A stretch of DNA of 64,000 nt from Cupriavidus basilensis (GTDB lineage Bacteria; Pseudomonadota; Gammaproteobacteria; Burkholderiales; Burkholderiaceae). Positions 29,670 through 38,446 of this stretch are shown in pieces (the stretch's first letter is position 1; the number at the start of each line of letters is the position of its first letter). The translations under genes and the position numbers were made by a program. Location of the stretch: positions 62,001 through 126,000 of the forward strand of contig NZ_BBQM01000019.1 of the NCBI RefSeq assembly GCF_000876015.1, in the 5' to 3' direction. The notes below the pieces were generated by a model. It was not told where the DNA came from, searched no databases, and saw nothing but the letters and a program-made list of their open reading frames with translations.

Positions 29670-29709
29670 GTTCTGCCCCCTCGCCCATGCATGGGCGAGG
29701 GGGCAGAAC
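29670..29709. terminator. 40-base perfect palindrome, probable bidirectional terminator
   Basis: A 20-bp perfect inverted repeat with no loop bases, centred on CCATG/CATGG. It lies between the convergent ends of the ABC ATPase gene and the lactate operon. The extracted hairpin would be very stable. No long T run follows on either strand, so it may act as a factor-dependent or stalling hairpin, or belong to a dispersed palindrome family like 8505-8534. Confidence 0.7.
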
Positions 29710-29723
29710 CATCGGCGGGCCGT

Positions 29724-30008
29724 CTACGCCGCGGCCACCTTCTCCAGCCACCGCTTCATCTGGTCCGTCACCGCCGAGCCCGAGAACGAGCAGCTGTCCT
29801 GCGCGAACACGGCGGACATCTCCAGCCGGCGCAGCAGTTCTTCCATCGCCTGGCCGAACACCGGCGGCAGCGCCAGAGCGGGCGCCGCCGCGCGCCAGTT
29901 GCGCACCAGCGCGTCGGCCGCCAGCGTGCCGCCGAGGTGCTGATCCAGCGCCGTGCGCATGCCCGCCAGCGCGGGCGCGTTGCCGGTGGAAGAGACAGAA
30001 ACACTCAT
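29724..30008 (-). CDS. Small protein at the end of the lutAB operon, function unknown
   Basis: A 94-residue, mostly helical protein that starts with ATG at 30008, overlapping the lutB stop (ATGA). Visible: Ala-rich N-terminal half, FGQAMEELLRRLEMSAVFAQ and a C-terminal QMKRWLEKVAAA. It has no cysteine pattern and none of the LUD-domain sequence expected of LutC, which would normally occupy this position and is about 200 residues. It therefore looks like a distinct small operon member and not a truncated LutC, but this cannot be proved here. Confidence 0.7.
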   Translation of the reverse strand: MSVSVSSTGNAPALAGMRTALDQHLGGTLAADALVRNWRAAAPALALPPVFGQAMEELLRRLEMSAVFAQDSCSFSGSAVTDQMKRWLEKVAAA

Positions 30009-31417
30009 CGGCGTGCCCTCCTTTCCTTGTACAGCTCGCGGAACGTGCGCCCGCTCGGGGCCGGCATGTCGCGCGTCTCGGTCCAGCCGCGGCCGGCCAT
30101 CGGCAGGCTGGCGATCAGCCTGCTGCTGCCGCCCATGCGCGCCAGCAGGCGCGCGCCGATGCGGGTGGCGAACGCGTACAGGCCCGGCCGGCTGGCCACG
30201 TAGCCCCAGGCCTTGAGGCCGAGCCGCTCCTGCCAGGGCCGCAGGCCGCGTTCCATCTGTTTTTCGCGCAGCTTGCGCAGCAGGTCCGACAGCGGGATCG
30301 AGGCCGGGCACACGCGGTTGCATTCGCCGCACAGCGTGGCCGCCTGCGGCAGGTCCAGCGCGTTGGCCAGGCCGACATAGCTCGGCGTCAGCACGCTGCC
30401 CATCGGCCCGGGATAGACCCAGCCGTAGGCATGCCCGCCGATCTTCTGGTAGACCGGGCAGTGGTTCATGCAGGCGCCGCAGCGGATGCAGCGCAGCATC
30501 TCCTGGAACTCGCCGCCGATCAGGCCGCTGCGCCCGCCGTCGACCAGCACGAAATACATGTGCTCGGGGCCGTCGCGCTCGCCGGCGGCGCGCGGACCAG
30601 TGAGCAGCGAGAAGTAGTTCGAGATCGCCTGGCCGGTGGCCGAGCGCGGCAGCAGGCGCATCACGGTGGCGAGGTCTTCCAGCGTGGGCAGCACCTTCTC
30701 GATGCCGGTCACGGCCACGTGCACGCGCGGCATCACCGTGCACATGCCTTCGTTGCCCTCGTTGGTCACTACCGCCACCGAGCCGGTCTCGGCGATGATG
30801 AAGTTGCCGCCGGTCACGCCCATGTCGGCCGAGAGGAATTGCGGGCGCAGCACCTCGCGCGCCTCGCGCGTCATCTCGGGGATGTCGGTCAGGCGCGGCT
30901 TGTGGTGGACGCGGGCGAACAGGTCGGCGATCTCTTCCTTGTCCTTGTGCACCACCGGCGCGATGATGTGCGACGGCGGCTCGGCGTCGTTGATCTGCAG
31001 GATGTATTCGCCGAGGTCGGTCTCGATGCTCTGCACGCCCATCTCGCCGAGCACCTGGTTCAGGCGCATTTCCTCCGTCACCATCGACTTGCTCTTGATG
31101 ACCTTCTTCACGCCGTGCTTGCGTGCGATCTCCGCCACCAGCCGCGCGGCGTCCGCGGTGGTCTCGGCGAACAGCACGGTGGCGCCACGCCGCGTGGCGT
31201 TTTCCTCGAAGGTGGCGAGCCACACGTCGAGATTGTCGAGCGCGCGGTTGCGGCGCTCCTTGAGCGCTTCGCGCGTGGCGTCGAAGTCGATGTCGCGCAT
31301 CGCGTCGGCGCGCGCGGTGACGAACTTGGTGGAGAGCTTCTTGAGGTTCTGCTGCAGGCGCTGGTCGGCCAGCTTCTGGCCCGCGCGCGCCTTGAATTCC
31401 ATGCTGCGAACTTGCAT
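30005..31417 (-). CDS. lutB: Lactate utilisation iron-sulfur protein LutB
   Basis: A 470-residue protein with an N-terminal LUD domain (residues about 60-300; NFIIAETGSVAVVTNEGN) and two ferredoxin-type cysteine clusters: CIRCGACMNHCPVY and CGECNRVCPASIP. LutABC oxidises L-lactate to pyruvate in the cytoplasm. Start ATG at 31417; an alternative ATG lies five codons in. It is 40 bases downstream of lutA. Confidence 0.92.
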   Translation of the reverse strand: MQVRSMEFKARAGQKLADQRLQQNLKKLSTKFVTARADAMRDIDFDATREALKERRNRALDNLDVWLATFEENATRRGATVLFAETTADAARLVAEIARKHGVKKVIKSKSMVTEEMRLNQVLGEMGVQSIETDLGEYILQINDAEPPSHIIAPVVHKDKEEIADLFARVHHKPRLTDIPEMTREAREVLRPQFLSADMGVTGGNFIIAETGSVAVVTNEGNEGMCTVMPRVHVAVTGIEKVLPTLEDLATVMRLLPRSATGQAISNYFSLLTGPRAAGERDGPEHMYFVLVDGGRSGLIGGEFQEMLRCIRCGACMNHCPVYQKIGGHAYGWVYPGPMGSVLTPSYVGLANALDLPQAATLCGECNRVCPASIPLSDLLRKLREKQMERGLRPWQERLGLKAWGYVASRPGLYAFATRIGARLLARMGGSSRLIASLPMAGRGWTETRDMPAPSGRTFRELYKERRARR

Positions 31418-31457
31418 AGCGGGGATCTCGCTGAAGTTGTTTTTCGATCCGGCGGAC

Positions 31458-32183
31458 TCAGGCGTCGCCGGCCAGCACCTGCGCGATGTGCAGCACCTGC
31501 GTGCGCGTGTCGCCGGTGCGGCGCAGCCGGCCCTCGATGTTCAGGATGCAGCCCAGGTCGCCCAGCACTACGGCATCGGCGCCGCTGGCCTTGATGTTGG
31601 CGCATTTCTCGTCGACGATGGCCGTCGAGATATTGCCGTACTTGACCGAGAAGGTGCCGCCGAACCCGCAGCAGGCCTCGCAGTCCTTCATCTCGCTGAG
31701 CTGCACGCCGGGCAGGTGCGCCAGCAGCGCGCGCGGCTGGCTCTTGACGCCAAGCTCGCGCAGCCCGGAGCAGGAATCGTGGTAGGTGACGCGGCCGGCG
31801 AACGTCGAATCGAACTCGCCCAGCTTCGCCACGTTGACGAGGAAATCGGTGAGCTCGAACACGCGCGCGCGCAGGCTTTCGTAGCGGCCGTTGAGCTCGG
31901 GGTCGTCGCGCAGCAAGTCGGCGTAGTGATGCAGCACCATGCCGCCGCAGGAGCCGGACGGGATCACCACGTACTCGAACATCTCGAACTCGCGCAGGAA
32001 TTTCTCGGCGAGGTCGCGCGCCACGGCGCGCTCGCCCGAGTTGTAGGCGGGCTGCCCGCAGCAGGTCTGCGCCTCGGGCACCAGCACTTCGTATCCCGCC
32101 TTTTCCAGCAGCTTGAGCACCGAGAAGCCGATTTCCGGACGCATCAGGTCCACCAGACAGGTGGCGAACAGGCCGACTCGCAT
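31458..32183 (-). CDS. lutA: Lactate utilisation protein LutA (CCG-domain Fe-S oxidoreductase subunit)
   Basis: A 241-residue protein with two CCG-type cysteine motifs, TCCGQPAYN and CEACCGFGG, which bind an Fe-S cluster in this family (related to glycolate oxidase GlcF and heterodisulfide reductase). Length equals that of B. subtilis LutA. The start at 32183 (MRVGLFATCLVDL) fits the family. It is divergent from an iclR-type regulator gene 248 bases away, which probably controls it. Confidence 0.92.
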   Translation of the reverse strand: MRVGLFATCLVDLMRPEIGFSVLKLLEKAGYEVLVPEAQTCCGQPAYNSGERAVARDLAEKFLREFEMFEYVVIPSGSCGGMVLHHYADLLRDDPELNGRYESLRARVFELTDFLVNVAKLGEFDSTFAGRVTYHDSCSGLRELGVKSQPRALLAHLPGVQLSEMKDCEACCGFGGTFSVKYGNISTAIVDEKCANIKASGADAVVLGDLGCILNIEGRLRRTGDTRTQVLHIAQVLAGDA

Positions 32184-32364
32184 TGTTTCCCTTTTCCAGA
32201 CCCCGAAACCCCGCAATTATGCGCTTTCGCGCACCGTGCCGCACCTGTCGGACAGCCGTCGGGACCACTTTCATGCCATTGAAAAGTGCATGTCAGCGCA
32301 TTTCCTAGGGCTTATACCGAGGCCGGCGCATGCAAGGTTTTGTTCGGCAATCGCATTTCACCTA

Positions 32365-32392
32365 TTGAAATTTTCACAATGCGAGATAGAAT
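32365..32392 (+). promoter_or_regulatory. Promoter of the iclR-type regulator with overlapping palindrome
   Basis: -35 TTGAAA (32365-32370) and -10 TAGAAT (32387-32392) with a 16-base spacer. The symmetric sequence TTGAAATTTTCACAA (32365-32379) covers the -35 region, and a second palindrome, TTGCC-GCAT-GGCAA, lies at 32409-32422 just before the start codon. Either may be an IclR operator governing this gene and lutA. Confidence 0.5.
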
Positions 32393-32431
32393 CAGGCAAC
32401 CGCTTAATTTGCCGCATGGCAACATTTCCTC

Positions 32432-33220
32432 ATGGCAGACGCAGACAAAGAACCCGGCAAGACATCCATCCAGGTCATCGAACGCATGATGACCCTGCTG
32501 GATTCGCTCGCGCAGCACGCGGATCCCGTCAGCCTGAAGGAGTTGTCGCTGGCCACCGGCCTGCATCCTTCCACCGCGCACCGCATCCTCAACGACATGG
32601 TGGCCTGCCGCTTCGTCGACCGCTCCGATCCCGGCAGCTACCGGCTCGGCATGCGGCTGCTGGAGCTGGGCAACCTGGTCAAGGCGCGCCTGTCGGTGCG
32701 CGACGCGGCGCTGGCGCCGATGCGCGCGCTGCACCGCGTGACCGGGCAGACCGTCAACCTGTCGGTGCGCCAGGGCGACGAGATCGTCTATATCGAGCGC
32801 GCCTACAGCGAGCGCTCCGGCATGCAGGTGGTGCGCGCCATCGGCGGGCGCGCGCCGCTGCACCTGACCTCGGTCGGCAAGCTGTTCCTGGCGGCCGACG
32901 AGCTCAGCCGCGTGCGCAACTACGCCACCCGCACCGGGCTGGCCGGGCACACCCGCACCTCGATCACCGACCTGATCAAGCTCGAGCGCGAACTCAACTG
33001 GGTGCGCACCAACGGCTACGCGCGCGACAACGAGGAACTGGAGCTCGGCGTGCGCTGCATCGCCGCCGGCATCTACGACGACTCGCGCCGCCTGGTCGCC
33101 GGCCTCTCGCTGTCGGCCCCGGCCGACCGCCTGCAGGAAAGCTGGCTGCAGAACCTCAAGGACACCGCGCTGCAGATCTCGCGCGGCATGGGTTACGCAA
33201 CCGACGTCGCCGCTGCCTGA
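32432..33220 (+). CDS. IclR-family transcriptional regulator
   Basis: A 262-residue IclR protein: winged helix-turn-helix at about residues 12-75 (SLKELSLATGLHPSTAHRIL) and the C-terminal effector domain (GDEIVYIERAYSERSGMQV, GRAPLHLTSVGKLFLA). Divergent from lutA, so it most likely controls lactate utilisation in response to a small organic acid. Regulation by lactate is inference. Confidence 0.9.
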   Translation: MADADKEPGKTSIQVIERMMTLLDSLAQHADPVSLKELSLATGLHPSTAHRILNDMVACRFVDRSDPGSYRLGMRLLELGNLVKARLSVRDAALAPMRALHRVTGQTVNLSVRQGDEIVYIERAYSERSGMQVVRAIGGRAPLHLTSVGKLFLAADELSRVRNYATRTGLAGHTRTSITDLIKLERELNWVRTNGYARDNEELELGVRCIAAGIYDDSRRLVAGLSLSAPADRLQESWLQNLKDTALQISRGMGYATDVAAA

Positions 33221-33404
33221 CCTGGGCGGCGCGCGTCGCACGGACGCGCGCCGTGCATCGTGCCCGCCTGCCGCCGCTTCGTGCCACCGCTTCGTGCGGC
33301 GGCTTTCCCGTGCGATGGCGTCCCCTCCCCTTGGCTTGCCCTCTGCTCGACCAAGCGTTTACCCTTAGTTTTCAGATAACCTGATTAGCAGTATCCTGCC
33401 GGGC

Positions 33405-34133
33405 ATGCGAACCAAGGCCATCACGCTGACCGAACAGGTCGCCCAGCAACTGCGCGCGGAAATCGCCGACGGCGTCTATCCCGTCGGCGCCCGGCTGCCT
33501 TCGGGCAAGCAACTGGCCGAGCGCTACGGCGTCAGCCCCGCGGTGATCCGCGAAGTCACCGAGCACCTGCGCTCGCAGGGGCTGGTGGAAAGCCGCCAGG
33601 GGCTCGGCAGCACGGTGCTGTCGCGCACCGGCAGCGGCGGCTTCCGGCTGCCGCAGGAAATCGGCATCGACCGCGGCGGGCTGGCCAGCCTCTACGAGCT
33701 GCGGCTCGACCTGGAAAGCGCCGCCGCCGCGCTCGCGGCGCAGCGGCGCACCGCCGAGGAACTGGCGCGGATGCAGGCGCTGCTGGCGCAGCTCGGCGCG
33801 CAACTGCACGACCCGGACCGCAGCGTGGAGGCCGATACCGCCTTCCACGTGGCGATCGCCGCCGCCACCCACAATCCCTATTACCTGCAACTGCTGCAAT
33901 ACCTGAACCTGCAGCTGCACCAGGCCGTGCATGCCGCGCGCCGCAACACGCGCCAGCAGGAAGGCCTGTCCGAGCAGGTCCATCAGGAACACCTGGCGAT
34001 CTTCCATGCCATCCGCGCCGGCGACGCCGGCCTGGCGCGCGCGGCCGCGGTGTCGCACCTGCAAGGCGCCGCCGCGCGGCTGGGCCTGCCGGTCGCGCCG
34101 CGCCACCCCGATCCTTCCCATCCAGCGGCCTGA
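33405..34133 (+). CDS. GntR/FadR-family (FCD) transcriptional regulator
   Basis: A 242-residue protein with an N-terminal GntR winged helix (LPSGKQLAERYGVSPAVIREV, residues about 10-75, cut here) and an FCD effector domain (ADTAFHVAIAAATHNPYYL, EHLAIFHAIRAGD, SHL) that carries the metal-binding Asp and His residues of the family. Such regulators (LldR, GlcC, PdhR) sense lactate, glycolate or pyruvate. It is 26 bases upstream of an FAD-linked hydroxyacid oxidase, so it is probably its local regulator. Confidence 0.88.
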   Translation: MRTKAITLTEQVAQQLRAEIADGVYPVGARLPSGKQLAERYGVSPAVIREVTEHLRSQGLVESRQGLGSTVLSRTGSGGFRLPQEIGIDRGGLASLYELRLDLESAAAALAAQRRTAEELARMQALLAQLGAQLHDPDRSVEADTAFHVAIAAATHNPYYLQLLQYLNLQLHQAVHAARRNTRQQEGLSEQVHQEHLAIFHAIRAGDAGLARAAAVSHLQGAAARLGLPVAPRHPDPSHPAA

Positions 34134-34159
34134 GCCGCGCCGCCTTACCGGACAGCACC

Positions 34160-35572
34160 ATGCAAACTTCCGCCTTCCTGCCCCGCCTGGTCGAAGCCCT
34201 CGGCCCCGATGTTGCCGCCACCGAGCCCGACCAGGTCGCACCCTGGCTGGCCGACTGGCGCGGCCTTTACCGCGGCAACGCGCAGGCCGTGGTGCGCCCG
34301 CGCAGCGTGGACGAAGTGGCGCGCTGCCTGGCGCTGTGCCAGCAGGCCGGCGTGCCGGTGGTGCCGCGCGGCGGCAATACCGGCCTGTGCGGCGGCGCCG
34401 CGCCCGACAGCAGCCCCGCCAACGTGGTGCTGAGCCTGGACCGCATGAACGCGATCCGCTCGGTCGATACCATCGCCAACACGATGGTGGCCGAGGCCGG
34501 CTGCATCCTCGGCAACCTGCGCCGCGCCGCGGCCGAGGCCCACCGCCTGCTGCCGCTCAGCCTGGCGGCCGAGGACTCGTGCCAGATCGGCGGCAACCTC
34601 GCCACCAACGCGGGCGGCGTCAACGTGGTGCGCTACGGCATGACGCGCGAGCTGGTGCTGGGCGTGGAAGCGGTGCTGCCGAACGGCGAGGTCTTCCACG
34701 GCCTGCGCGCGCTGCGCAAGGACAATACCGGCTACGACCTCAAGCAACTGCTGATCGGCTCCGAAGGCACGCTCGGCGTGATCACCGCCGCCGCGCTGCG
34801 CCTGTTCCCGCGCACCGACGCGCGCTCGGTGGTGCTGGCGGCGGTGGCGTCTCCGCAGCAGTCGCTGGAACTGTTCGAGCTGCTGTTCGAGCAATGCGGC
34901 GCGCGGCTGCAGGCGTTCGAGTTCTTCACCGGCGACTGCCTGGACCTCGTGCTGCGCCACGCGGAGGGCGTGCAGGAGCCGTTCGGCCAGCGCTATCCCG
35001 CCTACGTGCTGGTGGAACTGGCCGACACCACCGACGAGGCCGCGCTGGGCGCCCTGCTCGAGCGCGTGATCGGCGAAGCGCTGGAGCGCGAGCTGTGCCT
35101 CGACGCGGCGGTCTCGGCCTCGCTGGCGCAACTGCAGAGCCTGTGGAAGCTGCGCGAGGAAATCTCCGAGGCGCAGCGCGCGGACGGCCCCCACCTGAAG
35201 CATGACGTGTCGCTGCCGATCGAGCAGATCCCGGCCTTCATGGCGTCGATGGAAGCGCGCCTGAAAGCCGCCAGCCCCAGCATCCGCCCGTTCATCTTCG
35301 GCCACTTCGGCGACGGCAACCTGCACTACAACCTGTCGCGCCCGGCCGGCGCGGAACGCGACTGGGCGGCCGTGCACGGCAAGGCGCTGACCGCCGAAGT
35401 GCTGGACGAAGTGGCGCGCTACGGCGGCAGCATCAGCGCCGAGCACGGCATCGGCCAGCTCAAGCGCGACGATTTCCTGCGCCTCAAGGACCCGCTGGAA
35501 CTGCGCCTGATGCAGGGCATCAAGCAGCTGCTCGACCCGGCCGGCATCATGAATCCCGGCAAGCTGCTGTAA
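34160..35572 (+). CDS. FAD-linked D-2-hydroxyacid dehydrogenase (GlcD / D-2-hydroxyglutarate dehydrogenase type)
   Basis: A 470-residue member of the FAD_binding_4 / FAD-oxidase_C family. The FAD domain shows VVPRGGNTGLCGGAAP and GGNLATNAGGVNVVRYG; the C-terminal domain has FGHFGDGNLHYN with metal-ligand His residues, and SAEHGIGQLKRD with the catalytic His. Members oxidise D-lactate, D-2-hydroxyglutarate or glycolate. With the FadR-type regulator and lutAB nearby, D-lactate is a reasonable substrate guess. A clear terminator follows. Confidence 0.88.
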   Translation: MQTSAFLPRLVEALGPDVAATEPDQVAPWLADWRGLYRGNAQAVVRPRSVDEVARCLALCQQAGVPVVPRGGNTGLCGGAAPDSSPANVVLSLDRMNAIRSVDTIANTMVAEAGCILGNLRRAAAEAHRLLPLSLAAEDSCQIGGNLATNAGGVNVVRYGMTRELVLGVEAVLPNGEVFHGLRALRKDNTGYDLKQLLIGSEGTLGVITAAALRLFPRTDARSVVLAAVASPQQSLELFELLFEQCGARLQAFEFFTGDCLDLVLRHAEGVQEPFGQRYPAYVLVELADTTDEAALGALLERVIGEALERELCLDAAVSASLAQLQSLWKLREEISEAQRADGPHLKHDVSLPIEQIPAFMASMEARLKAASPSIRPFIFGHFGDGNLHYNLSRPAGAERDWAAVHGKALTAEVLDEVARYGGSISAEHGIGQLKRDDFLRLKDPLELRLMQGIKQLLDPAGIMNPGKLL

Positions 35573-35596
35573 GCGCATCGCCGCCGCGACGGCGAC

Positions 35597-35627
35597 AAAA
35601 AAACGCGCCGGGGACGGCGCGTTTTTT
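35597..35627. terminator. Bidirectional intrinsic terminator after the FAD-linked dehydrogenase
   Basis: ACGCGCC / GGCGCGT stem with a GGGGAC loop, an A run before and T run after, so it can serve both the oxidase gene and the convergent pbpG. Confidence 0.88.
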
Positions 35628-35691
35628 CATTGCGGGACATCGGCGGACGACCCGAGCCGCGCAGCGGCTCAGCCCGCCGCCGCCGCGGCCA

Positions 35692-36885
35692 TCAGATGCC
35701 GCGCGCCTGCTGGGCGGCCAGCACGGCCTGCGGGCTGTTGGCGGGCGCCTGCGTCAGGTTGGGCGAGGCCGGGAACGGATGCGGCGCCGGGCCGGACGGC
35801 GAATGCTCCAGCCAGTCCTTGACGCGGGTGGCATCGGCGAAGCGCGACAGCTTGCCCACCGAGTCGAGGAACACCATCACCACGTTGCGGCCGTTCACGC
35901 GCGCCTGCATCACCAGGCACTGGCCGGCCTCGGAGATGAAGCCGGTCTTCTGCAGGCCGATCTCCCAGTTGCCGCCGCGCACCAGGCGGTTGGTGCTGAC
36001 GTAGTGCTGGGTGCGGCCCAGCACGTTGACTTCATGCTCGGTCTGCGTGGTGAACTCGCGGATGGTCGGGTTGCGGTAGGCCGCGTTGACCATGCGCACC
36101 AGGTCCACGGCGCTCGAGACGTTGCCGCTCGACAGGCCGCTGGAATCGACGAAGTGGCTGTCGTTCATGCCGAGCTCGCGCGCCTTGCGGTTCATCGCCT
36201 GCACGAAGGCCGGCAGGCCGCCCGGGTAGCTGCGGCCGAGCACGGAAGCGGCGCGGTTCTCGGAGGACATCAGCGCCAGCAGCAGCAGTTCCTGGCGGCT
36301 GAGCTGCGTGCCGAAGCGCAGGCGCGAGCTGCTGTGCTTCTCGTTGTCGCGGTCTTCCTCGCTGATGGTCAGGACTTCATCCATCGGCAGGTGCGAGTCC
36401 ATCACCACCAGCGCCGTCATCAGCTTGGTGATGGAGGCGATCGGCAGGACCGCGGCGGAATTCTTCTGGAACAGCACTTCGTTGCTGTTCTGGTCCATCA
36501 CCAGCGCCACGCTGGAGCGCAGGGCGAGCGAGTCCTCGGTGTTGCGCAGGCCGAGCGCCTCGCCCAGCGACGGCTTGGCCGGCGTGAACGCGGCGCGCAC
36601 CGGCGCTGCCTGGCGCTGCGCGACCACCTGGTGCCGGCCGTTCTTGAGCACGACAACCTTGCGCGGCGCAGCGCGCCCAGCGACAGTTTTAGAAGGAGTT
36701 GCCGGCTTTTTCTCGGACTTCGAGATTTTTGCCGACTTTTTAGACTTTGTCGTTTCCGCCTTGGTGGCGGCATCGGCCGTGGGAACGGCCAGCATGGAAA
36801 CGGACAGCAGCACTGAAGCCGCGACCGCAGTCAAAGGGACAGAGCCGAAGAATCTGGAAAATAGGGAGGAATCAGACCGGAACAT
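35692..36885 (-). CDS. pbpG: D-alanyl-D-alanine endopeptidase (PBP7/PbpG type)
   Basis: A 397-residue low-molecular-weight penicillin-binding protein. Signal peptide at residues about 1-40 (ending ADAA), then a Lys/Ser-rich linker of about 60 residues. The peptidase domain carries SITK (151-154), SEN (208-210) and KTG (313-315), the three active-site motifs of S11 peptidases. PBP7 cleaves DD-crosslinks in peptidoglycan in the periplasm. A Pro/Ala-rich tail follows the domain. Closely resembles PbpG-type enzymes and not DacA in lacking the long C-terminal membrane-anchoring domain. Confidence 0.9.
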   Translation of the reverse strand: MFRSDSSLFSRFFGSVPLTAVAASVLLSVSMLAVPTADAATKAETTKSKKSAKISKSEKKPATPSKTVAGRAAPRKVVVLKNGRHQVVAQRQAAPVRAAFTPAKPSLGEALGLRNTEDSLALRSSVALVMDQNSNEVLFQKNSAAVLPIASITKLMTALVVMDSHLPMDEVLTISEEDRDNEKHSSSRLRFGTQLSRQELLLLALMSSENRAASVLGRSYPGGLPAFVQAMNRKARELGMNDSHFVDSSGLSSGNVSSAVDLVRMVNAAYRNPTIREFTTQTEHEVNVLGRTQHYVSTNRLVRGGNWEIGLQKTGFISEAGQCLVMQARVNGRNVVMVFLDSVGKLSRFADATRVKDWLEHSPSGPAPHPFPASPNLTQAPANSPQAVLAAQQARGI

Positions 36886-37181
36886 GATTCATTCAGCGCG
36901 CAGCTAGGATGGCGCCAGTTTAGGAAAAAAAGAAATTGTTAGCAAGATTAAAGACTTACGAAGCCTCTTTAAAGTTCGATTTGCAAACAATTCCGCATTA
37001 CGGAAAAAGAGAGCCAAGCGTCACACAACACGTGCTGCGCGCCCGACTCGGACTGTGGTAATTCCACCGCACGCCGCCCCCGGCAACGCGCGGCCAGCGC
37101 ATTTGCGCGGGCCGCGCGGCACTTGCCAGCGCGGCGGCATGCAACCGGGACGGCCCGCATCGCGCCGTCCCGCGATCGCCC

Positions 37182-37883
37182 TCAAGAAAGGAAACGCGCG
37201 AACTCGCTTACCGGTTCACGTTCCGTGCTAAGGGTATTCTCTATGGCCGCGGGATCGGCGTAGCCAAGCGCCATCCCGCACACCACCATCTCGTCCCCGG
37301 TCAGCCGCAGGTGGCTGGAAATCACCGCATGGAACTGCGTGAACGCGGCCTGCGGGCAGGTGTCGAGCCCGCGCGCGCGCGCCGCCACCATGATGCTCTG
37401 CAGGAACATGCCGTAGTCGAGCCAGCTGCCCTGCTCCAGGATGCGGTCGATGGTGAAGATCATGCCCACCGGCGCATCGAAGAAGGTGAAGTTGCGCGAA
37501 TGCTGCGCATGCATGCGCGCCTTGTCCTCGCGGCTGATCTCCAGCAGGCTGTACAGGTCCCAGCCCACCTTGCGCCGGCGGTCGATATACGGCTTGACCC
37601 ACTCGCGCGGGTAGTACGGGTATTCCTCGCGGTACTTGCTGTCGCGCTGCGGATCGTCATACGCCGCCAGCACGTCGGCCGACAGCTTGAGCTTGGCCTC
37701 GCCGGTCAGCACGTAGACCCGCCACGGCTGCACATTGGTGCCCGACGGCGCGCGGCTGGCCACGGCCAGGATCTCGCTGACCATCTCGCGCGGCACCGGC
37801 GTATCGAGAAAAGCGCGCACCGAGCGCCGCGTGATGATCGCCTGGTCAACCGCCGCGGCGTCGCGTCTTTGCTGCGAATCCAT
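37182..37883 (-). CDS. Nitroreductase-family FMN protein
   Basis: A 233-residue nitroreductase. RRSVRAFLDTPVP and RAPSGTNVQPWRVYV are the FMN-phosphate-binding segments, and CGMALGYADP is the usual C-terminal motif. Family members reduce nitro compounds, quinones or enones with NAD(P)H; the natural substrate here is unknown. It ends 296 bases from pbpG and is followed upstream by a thioesterase gene on the same strand. Confidence 0.87.
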   Translation of the reverse strand: MDSQQRRDAAAVDQAIITRRSVRAFLDTPVPREMVSEILAVASRAPSGTNVQPWRVYVLTGEAKLKLSADVLAAYDDPQRDSKYREEYPYYPREWVKPYIDRRRKVGWDLYSLLEISREDKARMHAQHSRNFTFFDAPVGMIFTIDRILEQGSWLDYGMFLQSIMVAARARGLDTCPQAAFTQFHAVISSHLRLTGDEMVVCGMALGYADPAAIENTLSTEREPVSEFARFLS

Positions 37884-37928
37884 ACGTTTATCCTTGTTGT
37901 CTCACTGCCCCGGCCTTATGGTCCGGTC

Positions 37929-38387
37929 TCATTGTCCGGCCCCATTTCCCGGCGTCTCATGCACCAGGGGCCGCAGCGCATCGCGCAGCGCCGCCGGCAG
38001 CGGCACCGGACGGCGCGTGGCGCGGTCCACGTAGACGTGCACGAAATGCCCCTGTGCCGCGGCAATCTCTTCGTCGTTGCGGAACAGGCCCACCTCGTAG
38101 CGCACGCTGGAATTGCCGAGCCGCGCCACGCGCAGCCCCGCCACCACCGTATCGGGAAAGCTCAGCGCGGAAAAGTAGTTGCACTGCGTCTCGATCACCA
38201 GCCCGATGGTCTCGCCCGCCTCGATGTCGAGCACGCCCTGACGGATCAGGTAGGTGTTCACGACGGTATCGAAATAACTGTAGTAGACGACGTTGTTGAC
38301 GTGGCCATAGACATCGTTGTCCATCCAGCGCGTGGTGATGGGCTGGAAGTGGCGGTAGGCGCTGCGCGTGTCGGCGGTCGGTTTCAT
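37929..38387 (-). CDS. Acyl-CoA thioesterase (4HBT hot-dog fold)
   Basis: A 152-residue hot-dog thioesterase. MDNDVYGHVNNVVYYSYFDT holds the catalytic Asp region of the 4-hydroxybenzoyl-CoA thioesterase family; the residues are correct and the length is typical. It hydrolyses acyl-CoA thioesters in the cytoplasm. It lies 45 bases upstream of the nitroreductase gene, so the two may be co-transcribed. Confidence 0.88.
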   Translation of the reverse strand: MKPTADTRSAYRHFQPITTRWMDNDVYGHVNNVVYYSYFDTVVNTYLIRQGVLDIEAGETIGLVIETQCNYFSALSFPDTVVAGLRVARLGNSSVRYEVGLFRNDEEIAAAQGHFVHVYVDRATRRPVPLPAALRDALRPLVHETPGNGAGQ

Positions 38388-38446
38388 CGGTGGCGGGAGC
38401 GTGGTGGCAGATCGGTGGCGGGAGGGCAGGCTTCGGCGGCGCGTCG

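Noticed and set aside
29724..30008. Small frame as a truncated LutC
   Set aside because: No LUD-domain sequence can be found in it; better treated as a separate small protein of unknown function.
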